NCBI RefSeq assembly: GCF_030053115.1
Contig: NZ_CP125619.1
Coordinates: forward strand, 3,607,501-3,671,500
DNA from: Pseudomonas svalbardensis
Lineage (GTDB): Bacteria; Pseudomonadota; Gammaproteobacteria; Pseudomonadales; Pseudomonadaceae
Length of the DNA: 64,000 bases
Direction: 5' to 3'
Part shown: piece by piece, positions 53,271 to 62,299 of the stretch
Numbering within the stretch: position 1 is the first letter of the stretch
Layout of the letters: each line of letters starts with the position of its first letter
The notes under the pieces: model-generated
What the model was told of the DNA's origin: nothing
The model's input: only the letters and a program-made list of their open reading frames with translations
Database searches by the model: none
Made by a program: the position numbers and the translations under genes

Positions 53271-54581
53271 ATGACCACTGAAAAAATAAAAACAGATACG
53301 CTGATTGTGGGCGCCGGTCAGGCTGGTGTGGCCATGAGTGAACACTTGAGCAAACTCGGCGTGCCGCACCTGGTGCTGGAGCGCAACCGTATCGCCGAAC
53401 GCTGGCGCACCGGGCGCTGGGATTCACTGGTGGCCAACGGTCCGGCCTGGCACGACCGTTTTCCCGGTCTCGATTTCGACGACCTCAGCCCCGACGACTT
53501 TGCCCCGAAAGAGCGGGTTGCCGACTACTTCGAAGCCTATGCCAAGAAATTCAACGCCCCGATCCGCACCGGCGTGGACGTGCTGAAGGTTGAGCGCAAT
53601 GTCGGTCGCCCGGGCTTCACCATTGAAACCTCAGAGGGCGTGATCGAGGCCAACCGCGTGGTGGCTGCCACCGGGCCTTTCCAGCGCCCTGTCATCCCGC
53701 CAATCGCGCCGAAAGATCAACCATTTTTGCAGATCCACTCGGCTGAATACCGTAATCCAGCGCAGCTGCCCGAAGGCGCTGTTCTGGTGGTCGGCGCCGG
53801 CTCGTCGGGCGTGCAAATCGCCGATGAGTTGCAGCGTGCCGGCAAGAAGGTTTACCTCTCGGTCGGCGCACACGATCGCCCTCCTCGCGCCTATCGCAAC
53901 CGTGATTTCTGCTGGTGGCTGGGTGTGCTCGGCGAATGGGATCAGGCGGCCATGAAACCCGGCCGGGAACACGTCACCATCGCGGTCAGCGGCGCACATG
54001 GCGGCCGCACGGTGGACTTCCGTGGGCTGGCTCATCGCGGCATGACGCTGGTGGGTTTGACCCAATCGTTCAATGGCGGCGTAGCGGCTTTTCAATCGAA
54101 CCTTGCCGAGAACCTGGCACGCGGCGATGAGAACTATCTGGCGCTGCTCAACGCGGCTGACGCCTACATCGAGCGCAACGGCCTGGACCTGCCGGAAGAG
54201 CCTGAAGCGCGCATTACCTTTTCCGACCCAGACTGTGTGACTAACCCGATTCTTGAACTCGACCTGGCCAAGGCCGGCGTGACCTCGATCATCTGGGCCA
54301 CCGGTTTTGCCACGGATTACAGCTGGCTCAAGGTTGATGCCTTCGACGACAACGGCAAACCGCAGCATCAACGCGGCGTGTCGAGCGAAGCTGGCGTGTA
54401 TTTCCTCGGCCTGCCGTGGCAGTCCCGTCGCGGGTCTTCGTTCATCTGGGGCGTTTGGCACGACGCCAAGTACGTGGCTGATCACATCGCCATCCAGCGT
54501 TCATACCTCGACTACCACGATGCCGCGCAGCGCGAGGCTGAAACCGTCCCGGCCGCCCATAAAGCAACTGTCAGCGCTTGA
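53271..54581 (+). CDS. flavin-containing monooxygenase-like NAD(P)/FAD oxidoreductase
   Basis: A 436-residue flavoprotein with two dinucleotide-binding folds: IVGAGQAGVAMSEHLSKLG for FAD near residue 14 and VVGAGSSGVQIADELQRAGKKVYL for NADPH near 178. ERNRIAERWRTGRWDSLVANGP is the CzcO/FMO-type segment after the first fold. Such enzymes hydroxylate N, S or carbon atoms, or carry out Baeyer-Villiger oxidation. GAAGGG precedes the ATG at 53271. It is the first gene of the cluster ending with the NCS1 permease. Confidence 0.88.
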   Translation: MTTEKIKTDTLIVGAGQAGVAMSEHLSKLGVPHLVLERNRIAERWRTGRWDSLVANGPAWHDRFPGLDFDDLSPDDFAPKERVADYFEAYAKKFNAPIRTGVDVLKVERNVGRPGFTIETSEGVIEANRVVAATGPFQRPVIPPIAPKDQPFLQIHSAEYRNPAQLPEGAVLVVGAGSSGVQIADELQRAGKKVYLSVGAHDRPPRAYRNRDFCWWLGVLGEWDQAAMKPGREHVTIAVSGAHGGRTVDFRGLAHRGMTLVGLTQSFNGGVAAFQSNLAENLARGDENYLALLNAADAYIERNGLDLPEEPEARITFSDPDCVTNPILELDLAKAGVTSIIWATGFATDYSWLKVDAFDDNGKPQHQRGVSSEAGVYFLGLPWQSRRGSSFIWGVWHDAKYVADHIAIQRSYLDYHDAAQREAETVPAAHKATVSA

Positions 54582-54605
54582 GCCATTTTTCTTTAGGAGC
54601 TTCAA

Positions 54606-55022
54606 ATGTCCACGCCAACCCATACCCGCATTCGCATGTTCAACACCAAGGAAACCTACCCGAACCAGAGTCTGGACAACGACCTGTGCCAGGCCGTCCG
54701 AGCCGGCAACACCGTTTACGTTCGCGGCCAGGTCGGCACCGATTTCGAAGGCAACCTGGTAGGCCTCGGTGACCCACGAGCGCAAACCGAGCAAGCCATG
54801 CGCAACGTCAAACAGCTGCTGGAAGAAGCCGGCAGCGACCTGAGCCATATCGTAAAAACCACCACTTACCTGATCGATCCGCGTTACCGCGAGCCGGTGT
54901 ATCAGGAAGTGGGCAAGTGGCTTAAAGGGGTGTTTCCGATTTCGACCGGGTTGGTGGTTTCAGCGCTGGGGCAGCCGCAGTGGTTGATGGAAATTGATGT
55001 GATTGCGGTGATTCCTGAGTAA
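54606..55022 (+). CDS. Rid (YjgF/YER057c/UK114) family protein lacking the catalytic Arg
   Basis: A 138-residue Rid-fold protein: NQSLDNDLCQAVRAGNTVYVRGQVGTDFEG, QTEQAMRNVKQLLEEAGSDLSHIVKTTTYLIDPRYREPVYQE. Classical RidA deaminases have an Arg in PARSxV near the C-terminus; here the aligned segment is FPISTGLVVSAL, with Ser at that position. It therefore belongs to a non-archetypal Rid subgroup, many of which sit in catabolic operons and may act on other imines or amides. Start 24 bases after the monooxygenase stop; AGGAG upstream. Confidence 0.9.
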   Translation: MSTPTHTRIRMFNTKETYPNQSLDNDLCQAVRAGNTVYVRGQVGTDFEGNLVGLGDPRAQTEQAMRNVKQLLEEAGSDLSHIVKTTTYLIDPRYREPVYQEVGKWLKGVFPISTGLVVSALGQPQWLMEIDVIAVIPE

Positions 55023-55043
55023 GCAGGTACACCGCGTCGCGGC

Positions 55044-55140
55044 CATCGCGAGCAGGCTCGCTCCCACAGTGGATCTTCAGCGAACACAAAATTTGTGAGC
55101 GACTTCGATCAAATGTGGGAGCGAGCCTGCTCGCGATAGG
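55044..55140. repeat. REP doublet inside the monooxygenase-permease cluster
   Basis: CATCGCGAGCAGGCTCGCTCCCACAG and its inverse TGTGGGAGCGAGCCTGCTCGCGATAG flank ~45 bases between the Rid and DUF1028 genes. The transcript would form a long hairpin there, which could differentially stabilise the upstream mRNA segment. Confidence 0.9.
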
Positions 55141-55187
55141 GCCAGCACAGACACCACCTCAGCCAAGGCAAACCAAGGAGCAAAACC

Positions 55188-55865
55188 ATGACCTTCTCCA
55201 TCGCAGCACGTTGCCCCGAAACCGGTCAGTTCGGCATTGCGATCAGTTCCTCGAGCATCGCCGTCGGCGCCCGCTGTCCCTGGCTGCTGCCGGGTGTCGG
55301 CGCCGTCTCCACACAAAACATCACCCTGCCCTCCCTAGGCCCCGAAGCCCTTGCCCTCATGGAGCAAGGCCTTACACCGGCCGAGGCGTTGGACAAAGTC
55401 CTGACCCGCAACGGCTACAGCCAATATCGCCAGATCACGGCGATTGACCACCTGGGCCAAACCGCGCACTTCAGCGGCGCGCAAACCCTGGGCAACCACA
55501 ATGCCGTGTCCGGCGATCAATGCGTCGCTGCCGGCAACATGCTCGCAGGCCGCTCAGTGATCGAAGCCATGGTCGAGGCCTTCGAACATGGCGAAGGTCA
55601 ATTGGCCGACCGCTTGCTCGCCGCCATGAAAGCCGCCATCGCGGCCGGCGGTGAAGCCGGGCCGGTACATTCAGCAGCGATGGTGGTGGTCGGCGAGCTG
55701 ACCTGGCCAATCATCAATCTGCGAGTCGATTGGGCCGATGAAAATCCAATCGGTCAATTGGAGAAACTCTGGGACGCCTATCGCCCACAGGTTCAGGACT
55801 ACATCGACCGCGCCCTGGCCCCTGACAAATCCCCTGGCTACGGTGTCGCCGGAGACGACCGATGA
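55188..55865 (+). CDS. DUF1028 family protein
   Basis: A 225-residue protein of the DUF1028 family: FSIAARCPETGQFGIAISSSSIAVGARCPWLLPGVGAVSTQN, then SVIEAMVEAFEHGEGQLADRLLAAMKAAIAAGGEAGPVHSAAMVVV and NLRVDWADENPIGQLEKLWDAY. The fold is thought to resemble Ntn hydrolases, and members often lie in operons with Rid proteins and amidohydrolases, consistent with an amidase or ring-opening role. CAAGGAG precedes the ATG. Its stop overlaps the argE-like start (ATGA). Confidence 0.87.
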   Translation: MTFSIAARCPETGQFGIAISSSSIAVGARCPWLLPGVGAVSTQNITLPSLGPEALALMEQGLTPAEALDKVLTRNGYSQYRQITAIDHLGQTAHFSGAQTLGNHNAVSGDQCVAAGNMLAGRSVIEAMVEAFEHGEGQLADRLLAAMKAAIAAGGEAGPVHSAAMVVVGELTWPIINLRVDWADENPIGQLEKLWDAYRPQVQDYIDRALAPDKSPGYGVAGDDR

Positions 55866-57010
55866 GCAACAGCCTCGATTTGCTGAAAACGTTGGTGGCG
55901 TTCGACACCACGAGCCGCGAATCAAACCTGCACCTCATCGAGTTCGTCCGCGACTACCTCGAACGCTTCGACGTGCCTTGCGAGCTGGTCTACAACGAGC
56001 AACGCAGCAAGGCCAATCTGTTCGCAACCATTGGCCCGGCGGATCGGCCGGGCATCGTCCTGTCGGGGCACACCGACGTGGTGCCCGTCGACGGCCAGCC
56101 GTGGACCGTTGCGCCGTTCGAACTCACCGAGCGCGACGGCAAACTGTACGGTCGCGGCACGGCGGACATGAAAGGCTACATCGCTTGCGTACTCGCGCTG
56201 GTCCCGTCACTGGTAAAGGCCACGCTGCGACTGCCGGTGCATATCGCGCTCTCCTACGATGAGGAAGTCGGCTGCCTCGGTGTGCGTTCGTTGCTGTCGG
56301 AACTGGAAAAGCGCCCGGTCAAACCGATGCTCTGCATCATTGGTGAGCCGACCGAGCTCAAACCGGTGCTTGGCCACAAGGGCAAACTGGCGATGCGTTG
56401 CGATATTCACGGTGAAGCGTGCCATTCGGCGTACGCGCCTCTCGGGGTTAACGCCATTGAATACGCCGCTGAACTGATCGGTGAACTAGGGCGGATTGGC
56501 AACCGACTCAAAGCGCCCGAGCATCACGATGCGCGTTTCGATCCGCCGTTCAGCACGGTGCAAACCGGCGTGATTTCCGGTGGTAAGGCCTTGAACATCG
56601 TCCCCGCCGATTGCCGCTTCGACTTCGAAATCCGCGCCCTGCCCTCGCATGATCCGAGTGAGGTTGCGCAGAAACTGAAGGCCTACGCCGAGCAACAAGT
56701 TTTGCCGCGCATGCGGGCGGTGAGTGCACAGAGCGAGATTCGCTTTAGCGAGTTGTCGGCGTATCCCGGGTTGGCGACCGATGCGCACAGCGAAGCCGCT
56801 GAGTTGATTGCTGCTTTCTGCGGCTCCCGAGAATTCGGAACGGTAGCGTTCGGCACCGAAGGTGGTCTGTTCGACGCAGCAGGCATTCCCACCGTCGTCT
56901 GCGGCCCCGGCAGCATGGATCAAGGCCACAAACCGGACGAGTTTGTCAGCCTCCAACAACTCACCGCCTGCGACGCCATGCTGCAACGGATGCTGCTATC
57001 GATCAGCTGA
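55862..57010 (+). CDS. argE: ArgE/DapE-family zinc amidohydrolase
   Basis: A 382-residue M20-family enzyme annotated by similarity as acetylornithine deacetylase. Metal and catalytic residues are present: H70 and D72 (LSGHTDVVPVDG), D102 (GRGTADMKGY), E134/E135 (SYDEEVGC), and the final His in GPGSMDQGHKPDEF. The start ATG overlaps the DUF1028 stop by four bases, showing translational coupling. In this context the true substrate is more likely an N-acyl or N-carbamoyl intermediate of the cluster pathway than N-acetylornithine. Confidence 0.87.
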   Translation: MSNSLDLLKTLVAFDTTSRESNLHLIEFVRDYLERFDVPCELVYNEQRSKANLFATIGPADRPGIVLSGHTDVVPVDGQPWTVAPFELTERDGKLYGRGTADMKGYIACVLALVPSLVKATLRLPVHIALSYDEEVGCLGVRSLLSELEKRPVKPMLCIIGEPTELKPVLGHKGKLAMRCDIHGEACHSAYAPLGVNAIEYAAELIGELGRIGNRLKAPEHHDARFDPPFSTVQTGVISGGKALNIVPADCRFDFEIRALPSHDPSEVAQKLKAYAEQQVLPRMRAVSAQSEIRFSELSAYPGLATDAHSEAAELIAAFCGSREFGTVAFGTEGGLFDAAGIPTVVCGPGSMDQGHKPDEFVSLQQLTACDAMLQRMLLSIS

Positions 57011-57218
57011 ATCACAATTTCATTAACACCACAAAGCCCGCTCCCACAGGTTTTTCACCGTCCCCACTGGCATACATTTTTTAACGTCTATACCCACAAA
57101 CTTACTAATTTATCTCTCACTCCCCACCGCACATCATCAACTCCAACAAGAAAAGCGTCGCCCCCGTGCGGCGCTCACCGAAGTACGTCCACGTACTCAA
57201 ATTGCCTTGGAGTCCGTC

Positions 57219-58634
57219 ATGGTTACCGCAGCAACAACCTCCGCCCCGCTCATCGAAAAACACACCATCGGCTACGTGCCCCCCGAAGATCGCCACGGAA
57301 AAACCAGAGACCTGTTCACCCTCTGGTTCGGCGGCAACATCGCGCCGTTGCCCATCGTCACCGGCGCCCTCGGCGTGCAAATGTTCCACCTGAACCTGGT
57401 GTGGGGCATCGTCGCCATACTCGTTGGCCATCTGGTCGGCGGCGTGCTGATGGCGCTGCACTCCGCGCAAGGCCCGCAGATGGGCATTCCGCAAATGATC
57501 CAGAGCCGCGCCCAGTTCGGCTCCCTCGGTGCGCTGCTGGTGGTGCTGATCGCCGGCATCATGTACATCGGCTTCTTCGCCTCCAACATCGTCCTCGCCG
57601 GCAAGTCGCTGCATGGCGTGGTCGACAGCGTCCCGGTGCCCGTGGGCATCGTCATCGGCGCCCTCGGCTCGGGCATCATCGGCATCATCGGCTACCGCTT
57701 CATCCACGTGCTCAACCGCATCGGCACCTGGGTGCTCGGCGCCGGCATCGTGCTGGGCTTCGGCTACATTTTCACCCACGTGCAGACCGCCGACTTCCTC
57801 ACCCGCGGCAGCTTCAATATCTCCGGCTGGCTCGCCACCGTCTCGCTGGCCGCGCTCTGGCAAATCGCCTTCGCGCCCTACGTCTCCGACTACTCGCGCT
57901 ACCTGCCCGCCAACGTGCCCGTGGCCGCAACCTTCTGGACCACGTATCTGGGCACCGTACTCGGCTCCAGCCTCTCGTTCATCTTCGGCGCCGTCGCCGT
58001 CCTCGCCACACCCGTCGGCATGGACACCATGGACGCCGTCAAACTCGCCACCGGCTCCATCGGCCCGTTGATGCTCGTGCTGTTCCTGCTCAGCGTCATC
58101 AGCCACAACGCCCTCAACTTGTACGGCGCCGTACTGTCGCTGATCACTCTGGTCCAAACCTTCGCCTACCGCTGGATCCCGACCGCCAAAAGCCGCGCCG
58201 TCCTCTCGATCATCGTCCTCGCCGCCTGCTGCTTCGCCGCCGTCGGCGCCTCCGCCAACTTCATCGGCCACTTCGTCGACATGGTCCTGGTGCTGCTCGT
58301 GGTGCTGGTGCCGTGGACCGCGATCAACCTGATCGACTTCTACGCCATTCACAAAGGTCAGTACGACATCAACTCGATCTTCAAGGTCGATGGCGGGATC
58401 TATGGGCGGTACAACCCGCAGGCGTTGTTGGCGTATGTGATTGGGATTGTGGTGCAGATCCCCTTCATGAACACGCCCCTCTACGTCGGCCCCATCTCCG
58501 AACACATCAACGGCGCGGACCTGTCCTGGCTGGTCGGCCTGCTAATCACCTCCCCGCTCTACTACTGGCTAGCCAACCGCGACACCGCCTACAAACGCCG
58601 CCTCTCAACCGGAAAACTCGCCAACAGCCTCTAA
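57219..58634 (+). CDS. NCS1-family permease (cytosine/purine type)
   Basis: A 471-residue inner-membrane carrier with ~12 helices. The N-terminus DLFTLWFGGNIAPLPIVTGALG and the loop GPQMGIPQMIQSRAQFGSLGALL are classic NCS1 features; ISGWLATVSLAALWQIAFAPYVSDYSRYLP is the conserved mid-region. NCS1 carriers import nucleobases, allantoin, hydantoins or thiamine precursors with H+ or Na+. TTGGAG precedes ATG at 57219. It is 208 bases after the ArgE-like gene and probably feeds the same pathway. Confidence 0.92.
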   Translation: MVTAATTSAPLIEKHTIGYVPPEDRHGKTRDLFTLWFGGNIAPLPIVTGALGVQMFHLNLVWGIVAILVGHLVGGVLMALHSAQGPQMGIPQMIQSRAQFGSLGALLVVLIAGIMYIGFFASNIVLAGKSLHGVVDSVPVPVGIVIGALGSGIIGIIGYRFIHVLNRIGTWVLGAGIVLGFGYIFTHVQTADFLTRGSFNISGWLATVSLAALWQIAFAPYVSDYSRYLPANVPVAATFWTTYLGTVLGSSLSFIFGAVAVLATPVGMDTMDAVKLATGSIGPLMLVLFLLSVISHNALNLYGAVLSLITLVQTFAYRWIPTAKSRAVLSIIVLAACCFAAVGASANFIGHFVDMVLVLLVVLVPWTAINLIDFYAIHKGQYDINSIFKVDGGIYGRYNPQALLAYVIGIVVQIPFMNTPLYVGPISEHINGADLSWLVGLLITSPLYYWLANRDTAYKRRLSTGKLANSL

Positions 58635-58651
58635 GGTAAAACCCAATCCCC

Positions 58652-58742
58652 TGTGGGAGCGAGCTTGCTCGCGAAGAGGCCCTGACAGTCAACATCCATG
58701 TCGACTGTCACCCCTTTCGCGAGCAAACCCGTTTTCGCTTTG
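58652..58742. repeat. REP pair after the NCS1 gene
   Basis: TGTGGGAGCGAGCTTGCTCGCGAAG and a degenerate inverse CTTTCGCGAGCAAACCCG flank ~40 bases that contain GACAGTC...GACTGTC. It likely marks the end of the cluster transcript. Confidence 0.8.
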
Positions 58743-58827
58743 CCCGCCATCCCCACAAAACTCCGAAATTTAATGAACCCCGCCCACACCCAATCACCTA
58801 ACTGAATGACTATCAGGAGGGTGACCA

Positions 58828-59046
58828 ATGCAAACCGAAACCATCTGGATCCTACTCGCCGCAATACTTGTGCTGGTCGAGTTATGGGCAATCAACAAAG
58901 TGCGCAAAGCCGAAGGCAAATCCAGCAACAAACTCGTATGGATGGTGGTAATCGTGTTTGTGCCACTGTTCGGACTGATAGCGTGGGCACTGGCGGGACC
59001 GAAACACACCGACCACAACCCGCATTCACCGCAGGCCAGACAATGA
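58828..59046 (+). CDS. PLDc_N-domain small membrane protein
   Basis: A 72-residue protein with two hydrophobic segments (IWILLAAILVLVELWAI and LVWMVVIVFVPLFGLIAWAL) around a basic loop (NKVRKAEGKSSNK), the PLD nuclease N-terminal domain pattern. Such stand-alone membrane peptides are widespread; function unknown. GGAGGGTGA precedes the ATG. Confidence 0.85.
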   Translation: MQTETIWILLAAILVLVELWAINKVRKAEGKSSNKLVWMVVIVFVPLFGLIAWALAGPKHTDHNPHSPQARQ

Positions 59047-59094
59047 CGTTGGATACTGTGCGGTAAGAATTTTGGAACTGCACAATCTCAAACT

Positions 59095-59128
59095 ACAAAG
59101 CCCCGAAGATTCGGGGCTTTGTTCTTTT
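59095..59128 (+). terminator. rho-independent terminator
   Basis: CAAAGCCCCGAA-GAT-TCGGGGCTTTG followed by TTCTTTT: perfect 11-bp stem. Confidence 0.92.
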
Positions 59129-59203
59129 CTGACCACCCGATTTCATAAACCTGACGTCCGAAAATCGGCGTTTTTCAAGGTAGTTGTCGCGTCAACCGTC
59201 TAA

Positions 59204-60250
59204 CTATGCCGCTCTTTTCTCGACCTGCTGCTCTCGATCCGGGTTCAACAGCACGGTGCCGATCGGTTCCCAGTTACGTGTTCGACCCGACCACCGTTCC
59301 GGCTTTTGCTCCTTGGCTTGTTCGTACAGCTCATGTCGCCGGGCCAAGACCTGATGGTCCAGTCCTCGATGCCGCTCAGCCGGCGTGACGAACCGGATAC
59401 GGCTATGCCGGTGCTCGTTGTTGTACCAGCGCATGAAATCCCTCACCCACGCTCGTGCAGCGTCCAAACTGGCAAAGCCATCTTGCGGCCATTGCGGGCA
59501 GTATTTCAGTGTTCTAAACAGCGACTCCGAGTAGGGATTGTCGTTGCTGACCCGCGGTCGGCCCCGCGAGGGCGTGATGCCCAGTTCGTACATCTTGCTC
59601 AACAGCGTCACCGATTTCATCGGCGCTCCGTTGTCCGAGTGCAGCACCAGCGGTTCATGTAAACACTGCTCGCCGATCACGCTGCGTTGCAGCAGCGCGG
59701 CGGCTTTCTCGCCGCTTTCCGCGTCGTAGACCTCCCAGCCCACGGCCTTGCGGCTGTAAATATCCTCGATCAGATAGAGGTAGTAATACTTGCCGCGTAT
59801 CGGCGACGGCAGGTACGTGATGTCCCAGGACCACACCTGATTGGGCGCTTTGGCCGCATGCGTTGTCGGTGCTGCGTACCGCTTGGGGCGCTGACTACGG
59901 CCTCGATGTTGCTGTTGACCCGTTGCTCGCAAGACGCGATAAAGCGTCGCCTCCGACGCCAGATAGCGCCCTTGATCGGCCAGGCGCGGCACGATCTGGC
60001 TCGGCGGCAGGTGGGCATACGCAGGGCTGTTGCACAGCGCCACGATCGTTTGTCGCTCAGCCTCGGTCAGCGCATTGCGCGGCGTTGGCCGTGTGACAGT
60101 CGTTCGGGCATCGGCCTGGATAACGTCTGTTTCAGTCCATCGCTGCAAAGTCCGCAGCGATAGACCGATTTCCCGGCAGGCTCTGATTTTTCTGGCGCCT
60201 GCCGCGACCGCGCTACCTAGCCAGGCAACGAGCAACTGGCGCTCTGGCAA
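59204..60250 (-). CDS. IS3-family transposase OrfB (DDE catalytic subunit)
   Basis: A 348-residue integrase-fold transposase. The DDE triad is readable: D in VWSWDITYLPS, D in LVLHSDNGAPMKS, E in NPYSESLFRTLKY with K seven residues later. An N-terminal HTH_21-like region precedes it. The frame opens at a TTG five bases beyond the orfA stop, so expression depends on coupling or frameshifting. It looks intact. Confidence 0.92.
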   Translation of the reverse strand: MPERQLLVAWLGSAVAAGARKIRACREIGLSLRTLQRWTETDVIQADARTTVTRPTPRNALTEAERQTIVALCNSPAYAHLPPSQIVPRLADQGRYLASEATLYRVLRATGQQQHRGRSQRPKRYAAPTTHAAKAPNQVWSWDITYLPSPIRGKYYYLYLIEDIYSRKAVGWEVYDAESGEKAAALLQRSVIGEQCLHEPLVLHSDNGAPMKSVTLLSKMYELGITPSRGRPRVSNDNPYSESLFRTLKYCPQWPQDGFASLDAARAWVRDFMRWYNNEHRHSRIRFVTPAERHRGLDHQVLARRHELYEQAKEQKPERWSGRTRNWEPIGTVLLNPDREQQVEKRAA

Positions 60251-60255
60251 AGACG

Positions 60256-60759
60256 TTAGTTGTCCTCGTTGTCGTTCGTCCCCCAGTAGTCGTTGAGCTT
60301 TTTTCGCAGCACCAACAACGCGGCTGTTTCAGCGAGCGCCTTGTCTTTGCGACGCAGTTCGCGCTCAAGTTCCTGGATGCGTTTCTTATCTTTGCGAGAC
60401 TGCTCCCGATCGTCTTTTTGCTGGGCCTTTTCCGATTTCTGGCCGGTGATGAAGGCTTGTCGCCAGGCCGTGATTTGCTCGGGGTAAAGGCCTTTGCGGC
60501 GGCAATACTCGCCCAGGTCGATCTCGGACAAACCGGCGGCTTCAAGGACGACAGCAAACTTGGTTTCGGCTGACCAGTTCTGAGTCGATTGCTTGTTTTC
60601 GGACACTGCACTTCCTTCAGAACTGAGCTGCTTGCGCCAGTTGGACAAAGACATTTCGCTGACCCCTTCGCGCCGGGAAACCTCGGCCATCGACAGGTTC
60701 AGCGGGGGAAGCAGCATCTTGAGTAATGCGGCTCTGCGTTCAGATGAATAATACGGCAC
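60256..60759 (-). CDS. IS3-family transposase OrfA (HTH subunit)
   Basis: About 167 residues starting at a GTG (VPYYSSERRAALLKMLLPP) preceded by GAAAGAGA; the upstream extension reaches the IS terminus. Two HTH segments are seen (MAEVSRREGVSEMSLSNWRKQL and LGEYCRRKGLYPEQITAWRQAF), then a Lys/Glu-rich leucine-zipper-like coil (KDKKRIQELERELRRKDKALAE) for OrfAB dimerisation. Confidence 0.88.
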   Translation of the reverse strand: MPYYSSERRAALLKMLLPPLNLSMAEVSRREGVSEMSLSNWRKQLSSEGSAVSENKQSTQNWSAETKFAVVLEAAGLSEIDLGEYCRRKGLYPEQITAWRQAFITGQKSEKAQQKDDREQSRKDKKRIQELERELRRKDKALAETAALLVLRKKLNDYWGTNDNEDN

Positions 60760-61447
60760 GACCAGTCTCTTTCCGCCCCCGATGTGCTTTTTTAGGAAAA
60801 TTCGGAGAGGCGACAACTATCCTGACACCGGGGGCTACCTTGGCCAACGATTTATCTACCTTTTCGATTTTAGGGTTTTCAAGAAGATCTTCCAAAGCTA
60901 ACAAAGACAAAGAATACGGATCGGGTTCTATCCTTCGCATTTTTTCTTTTTCTGGATTTACCTTGGATAAATAGTAAAGAAGAAAATTCAGCCAAATAGC
61001 CATATCATCAGCGTTGACAGCCGCGGCTGGAGACGCCACCCCATCCATCGCTGAATTCTGTATTTCTCCAACGATACGGTTTCTTATGAAGCTCGACTCT
61101 TTTTCATTAAAAATATTTCCAGCTCTTTTCGCCATTCGAGAAAATAAATTGCAACTCTCGCCCTCAATGATAGCAAAAGCTGAAAGTTCAGCTCCTCTCA
61201 ACCCCCATTGAAAATCACTATTTTTTATATTCTGAACAAGTCTCTCTGCGCCCCCTTGGCGGGCAATTTTTCCATAATACTGCCATAACATTATCGTATG
61301 GTTTGGAGAGATAAACCTCCTGTTATCAACAGGTCCTTTATCCGTCACATAAAAAACACTGAAGGCAATATCATGAAATTTATCCGCCTCGCGTCCAAAA
61401 GCAGTGATGAGACGTTCAATTTCAAGCCTTTTCTTTCTAATAGACAT
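60740..61447 (-). pseudogene. AT-rich hypothetical gene truncated by the IS
   Basis: The frame starts with a good ribosome-binding site (AAAGGATG) at ATG 61447 and encodes ~205 native residues (MSIRKKRLEIERLITAFGRE..., ending ...KVDKSLAKVAPG) before running into the IS right end near 60827; the last ~30 codons are IS sequence. The rest of the gene is not found beyond the left end of the IS. DNA here is much more AT-rich than the chromosome, indicating recent acquisition. No family recognised; it seems soluble and helical. Confidence 0.75.
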
Positions 61448-61573
61448 TAGACATCCTTTACGTAATCACTCCCTAACTTAGACCTAACCGAAGCTGCTCG
61501 ACTCTATCGCATAGGGTCCGATGACCAGGGATGATTGAGATAATGATCCATATTAGTTTCCACCGAACGATTT

Positions 61574-62299
61574 TTATGTGTACCGAGGCGTACCAAGAAG
61601 ACTTGAAATACGAATACGCTCACTCAACCCGAGTTTTGTTGCTGCGGTGCGAACCGTTTCAAAATCGGATTCAGGGAGCGAGGGTCCCAAGTAGATCTTA
61701 TCTACTAAGATATCTAAGTCGAACTCTACGAATACCCCGTATTCGGGGACAGCAACGCCATTCTCTTCGGCCATTCTCATAGATATAGCTAACCGAAATT
61801 CGCGTTCCCAAGAGAACGCCATATGCTTATACCAGAAGCGATCCATCATACTGACTTTGAGCCGCGCCTGAAGAAGATCTACATAGGTAACACTTCCAGC
61901 CCAAAGATCCTCGTGTCCGTATTCTGGCTTTAGGCGAAAGGGCTTTGCAGCTGCCTTTAGTCGCTCGGGAGTAGTTCTTATTGCTACCCCCTTCCATTGC
62001 CCTGCGTAGAGCTGCCACATCGCGTCACTCTCGTATGCTGCGCGATGCCAGCAACTAATCTTTGTTAGTCGACGGAGTTGCTCAAAGGCCCTTTCTTGGT
62101 GCTCAGGTTCAGAATATCGTGAATCAACAGTGAACCTTGGTGGAAGAATTGCTACTGCCCCTTCGAATGGATCTTGGAATTGTCGAGCGGAAGAAAAGTA
62201 CAGATTGCCTGTTCGCAAAAAATCGACAAAACGTTCGGTCTTGAAGTACCTCCATAGTGGCTCAGCCATGTCGATGGATTGTTCAGAGATTAGGCGCAA
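61574..62299 (-). CDS. DUF2971 domain-containing protein
   Basis: A 241-residue protein with the DUF2971 pattern: LWRYFKTERFVDFLRTGNLYFSSARQFQDPFEG at the start, SCWHRAAYESDAMWQLYAGQWKGVAIRTTPERL, then AFSWEREFRLAIS and VDKIYLGPSLPE. DUF2971 genes are typical of mobile regions; some occur near phage-defence genes but the activity is unknown. Start TTG at 62299 has GGAGATACC directly upstream; ATG at 62269 is the alternative. It lies upstream of the truncated AT-rich gene on the same strand. Confidence 0.82.
   Translation of the reverse strand: MRLISEQSIDMAEPLWRYFKTERFVDFLRTGNLYFSSARQFQDPFEGAVAILPPRFTVDSRYSEPEHQERAFEQLRRLTKISCWHRAAYESDAMWQLYAGQWKGVAIRTTPERLKAAAKPFRLKPEYGHEDLWAGSVTYVDLLQARLKVSMMDRFWYKHMAFSWEREFRLAISMRMAEENGVAVPEYGVFVEFDLDILVDKIYLGPSLPESDFETVRTAATKLGLSERIRISSLLGTPRYT

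Larger units (their letters stand above)
59173..60827. mobile_element. IS3-family insertion sequence (~1.65 kb)
   Basis: The ends are imperfect inverted repeats: TCAAGGTAGTTGTCGC at 59175 and, read on the minus strand from 60825, TCAGGATAGTTGTCGC. Inside are orfA and orfB of an IS3-type transposase, both on the minus strand. No flanking target duplication is seen (four bases outside differ), which points to deletion next to the element after insertion. The exact outer base at each end is uncertain by a few positions. Confidence 0.85.

Noticed and set aside
57117..58639. Long open frames on both strands over the NCS1 gene
   Set aside because: Low-complexity shadows (His/Asp/Glu- or Arg-rich) of a GC-rich membrane protein gene.
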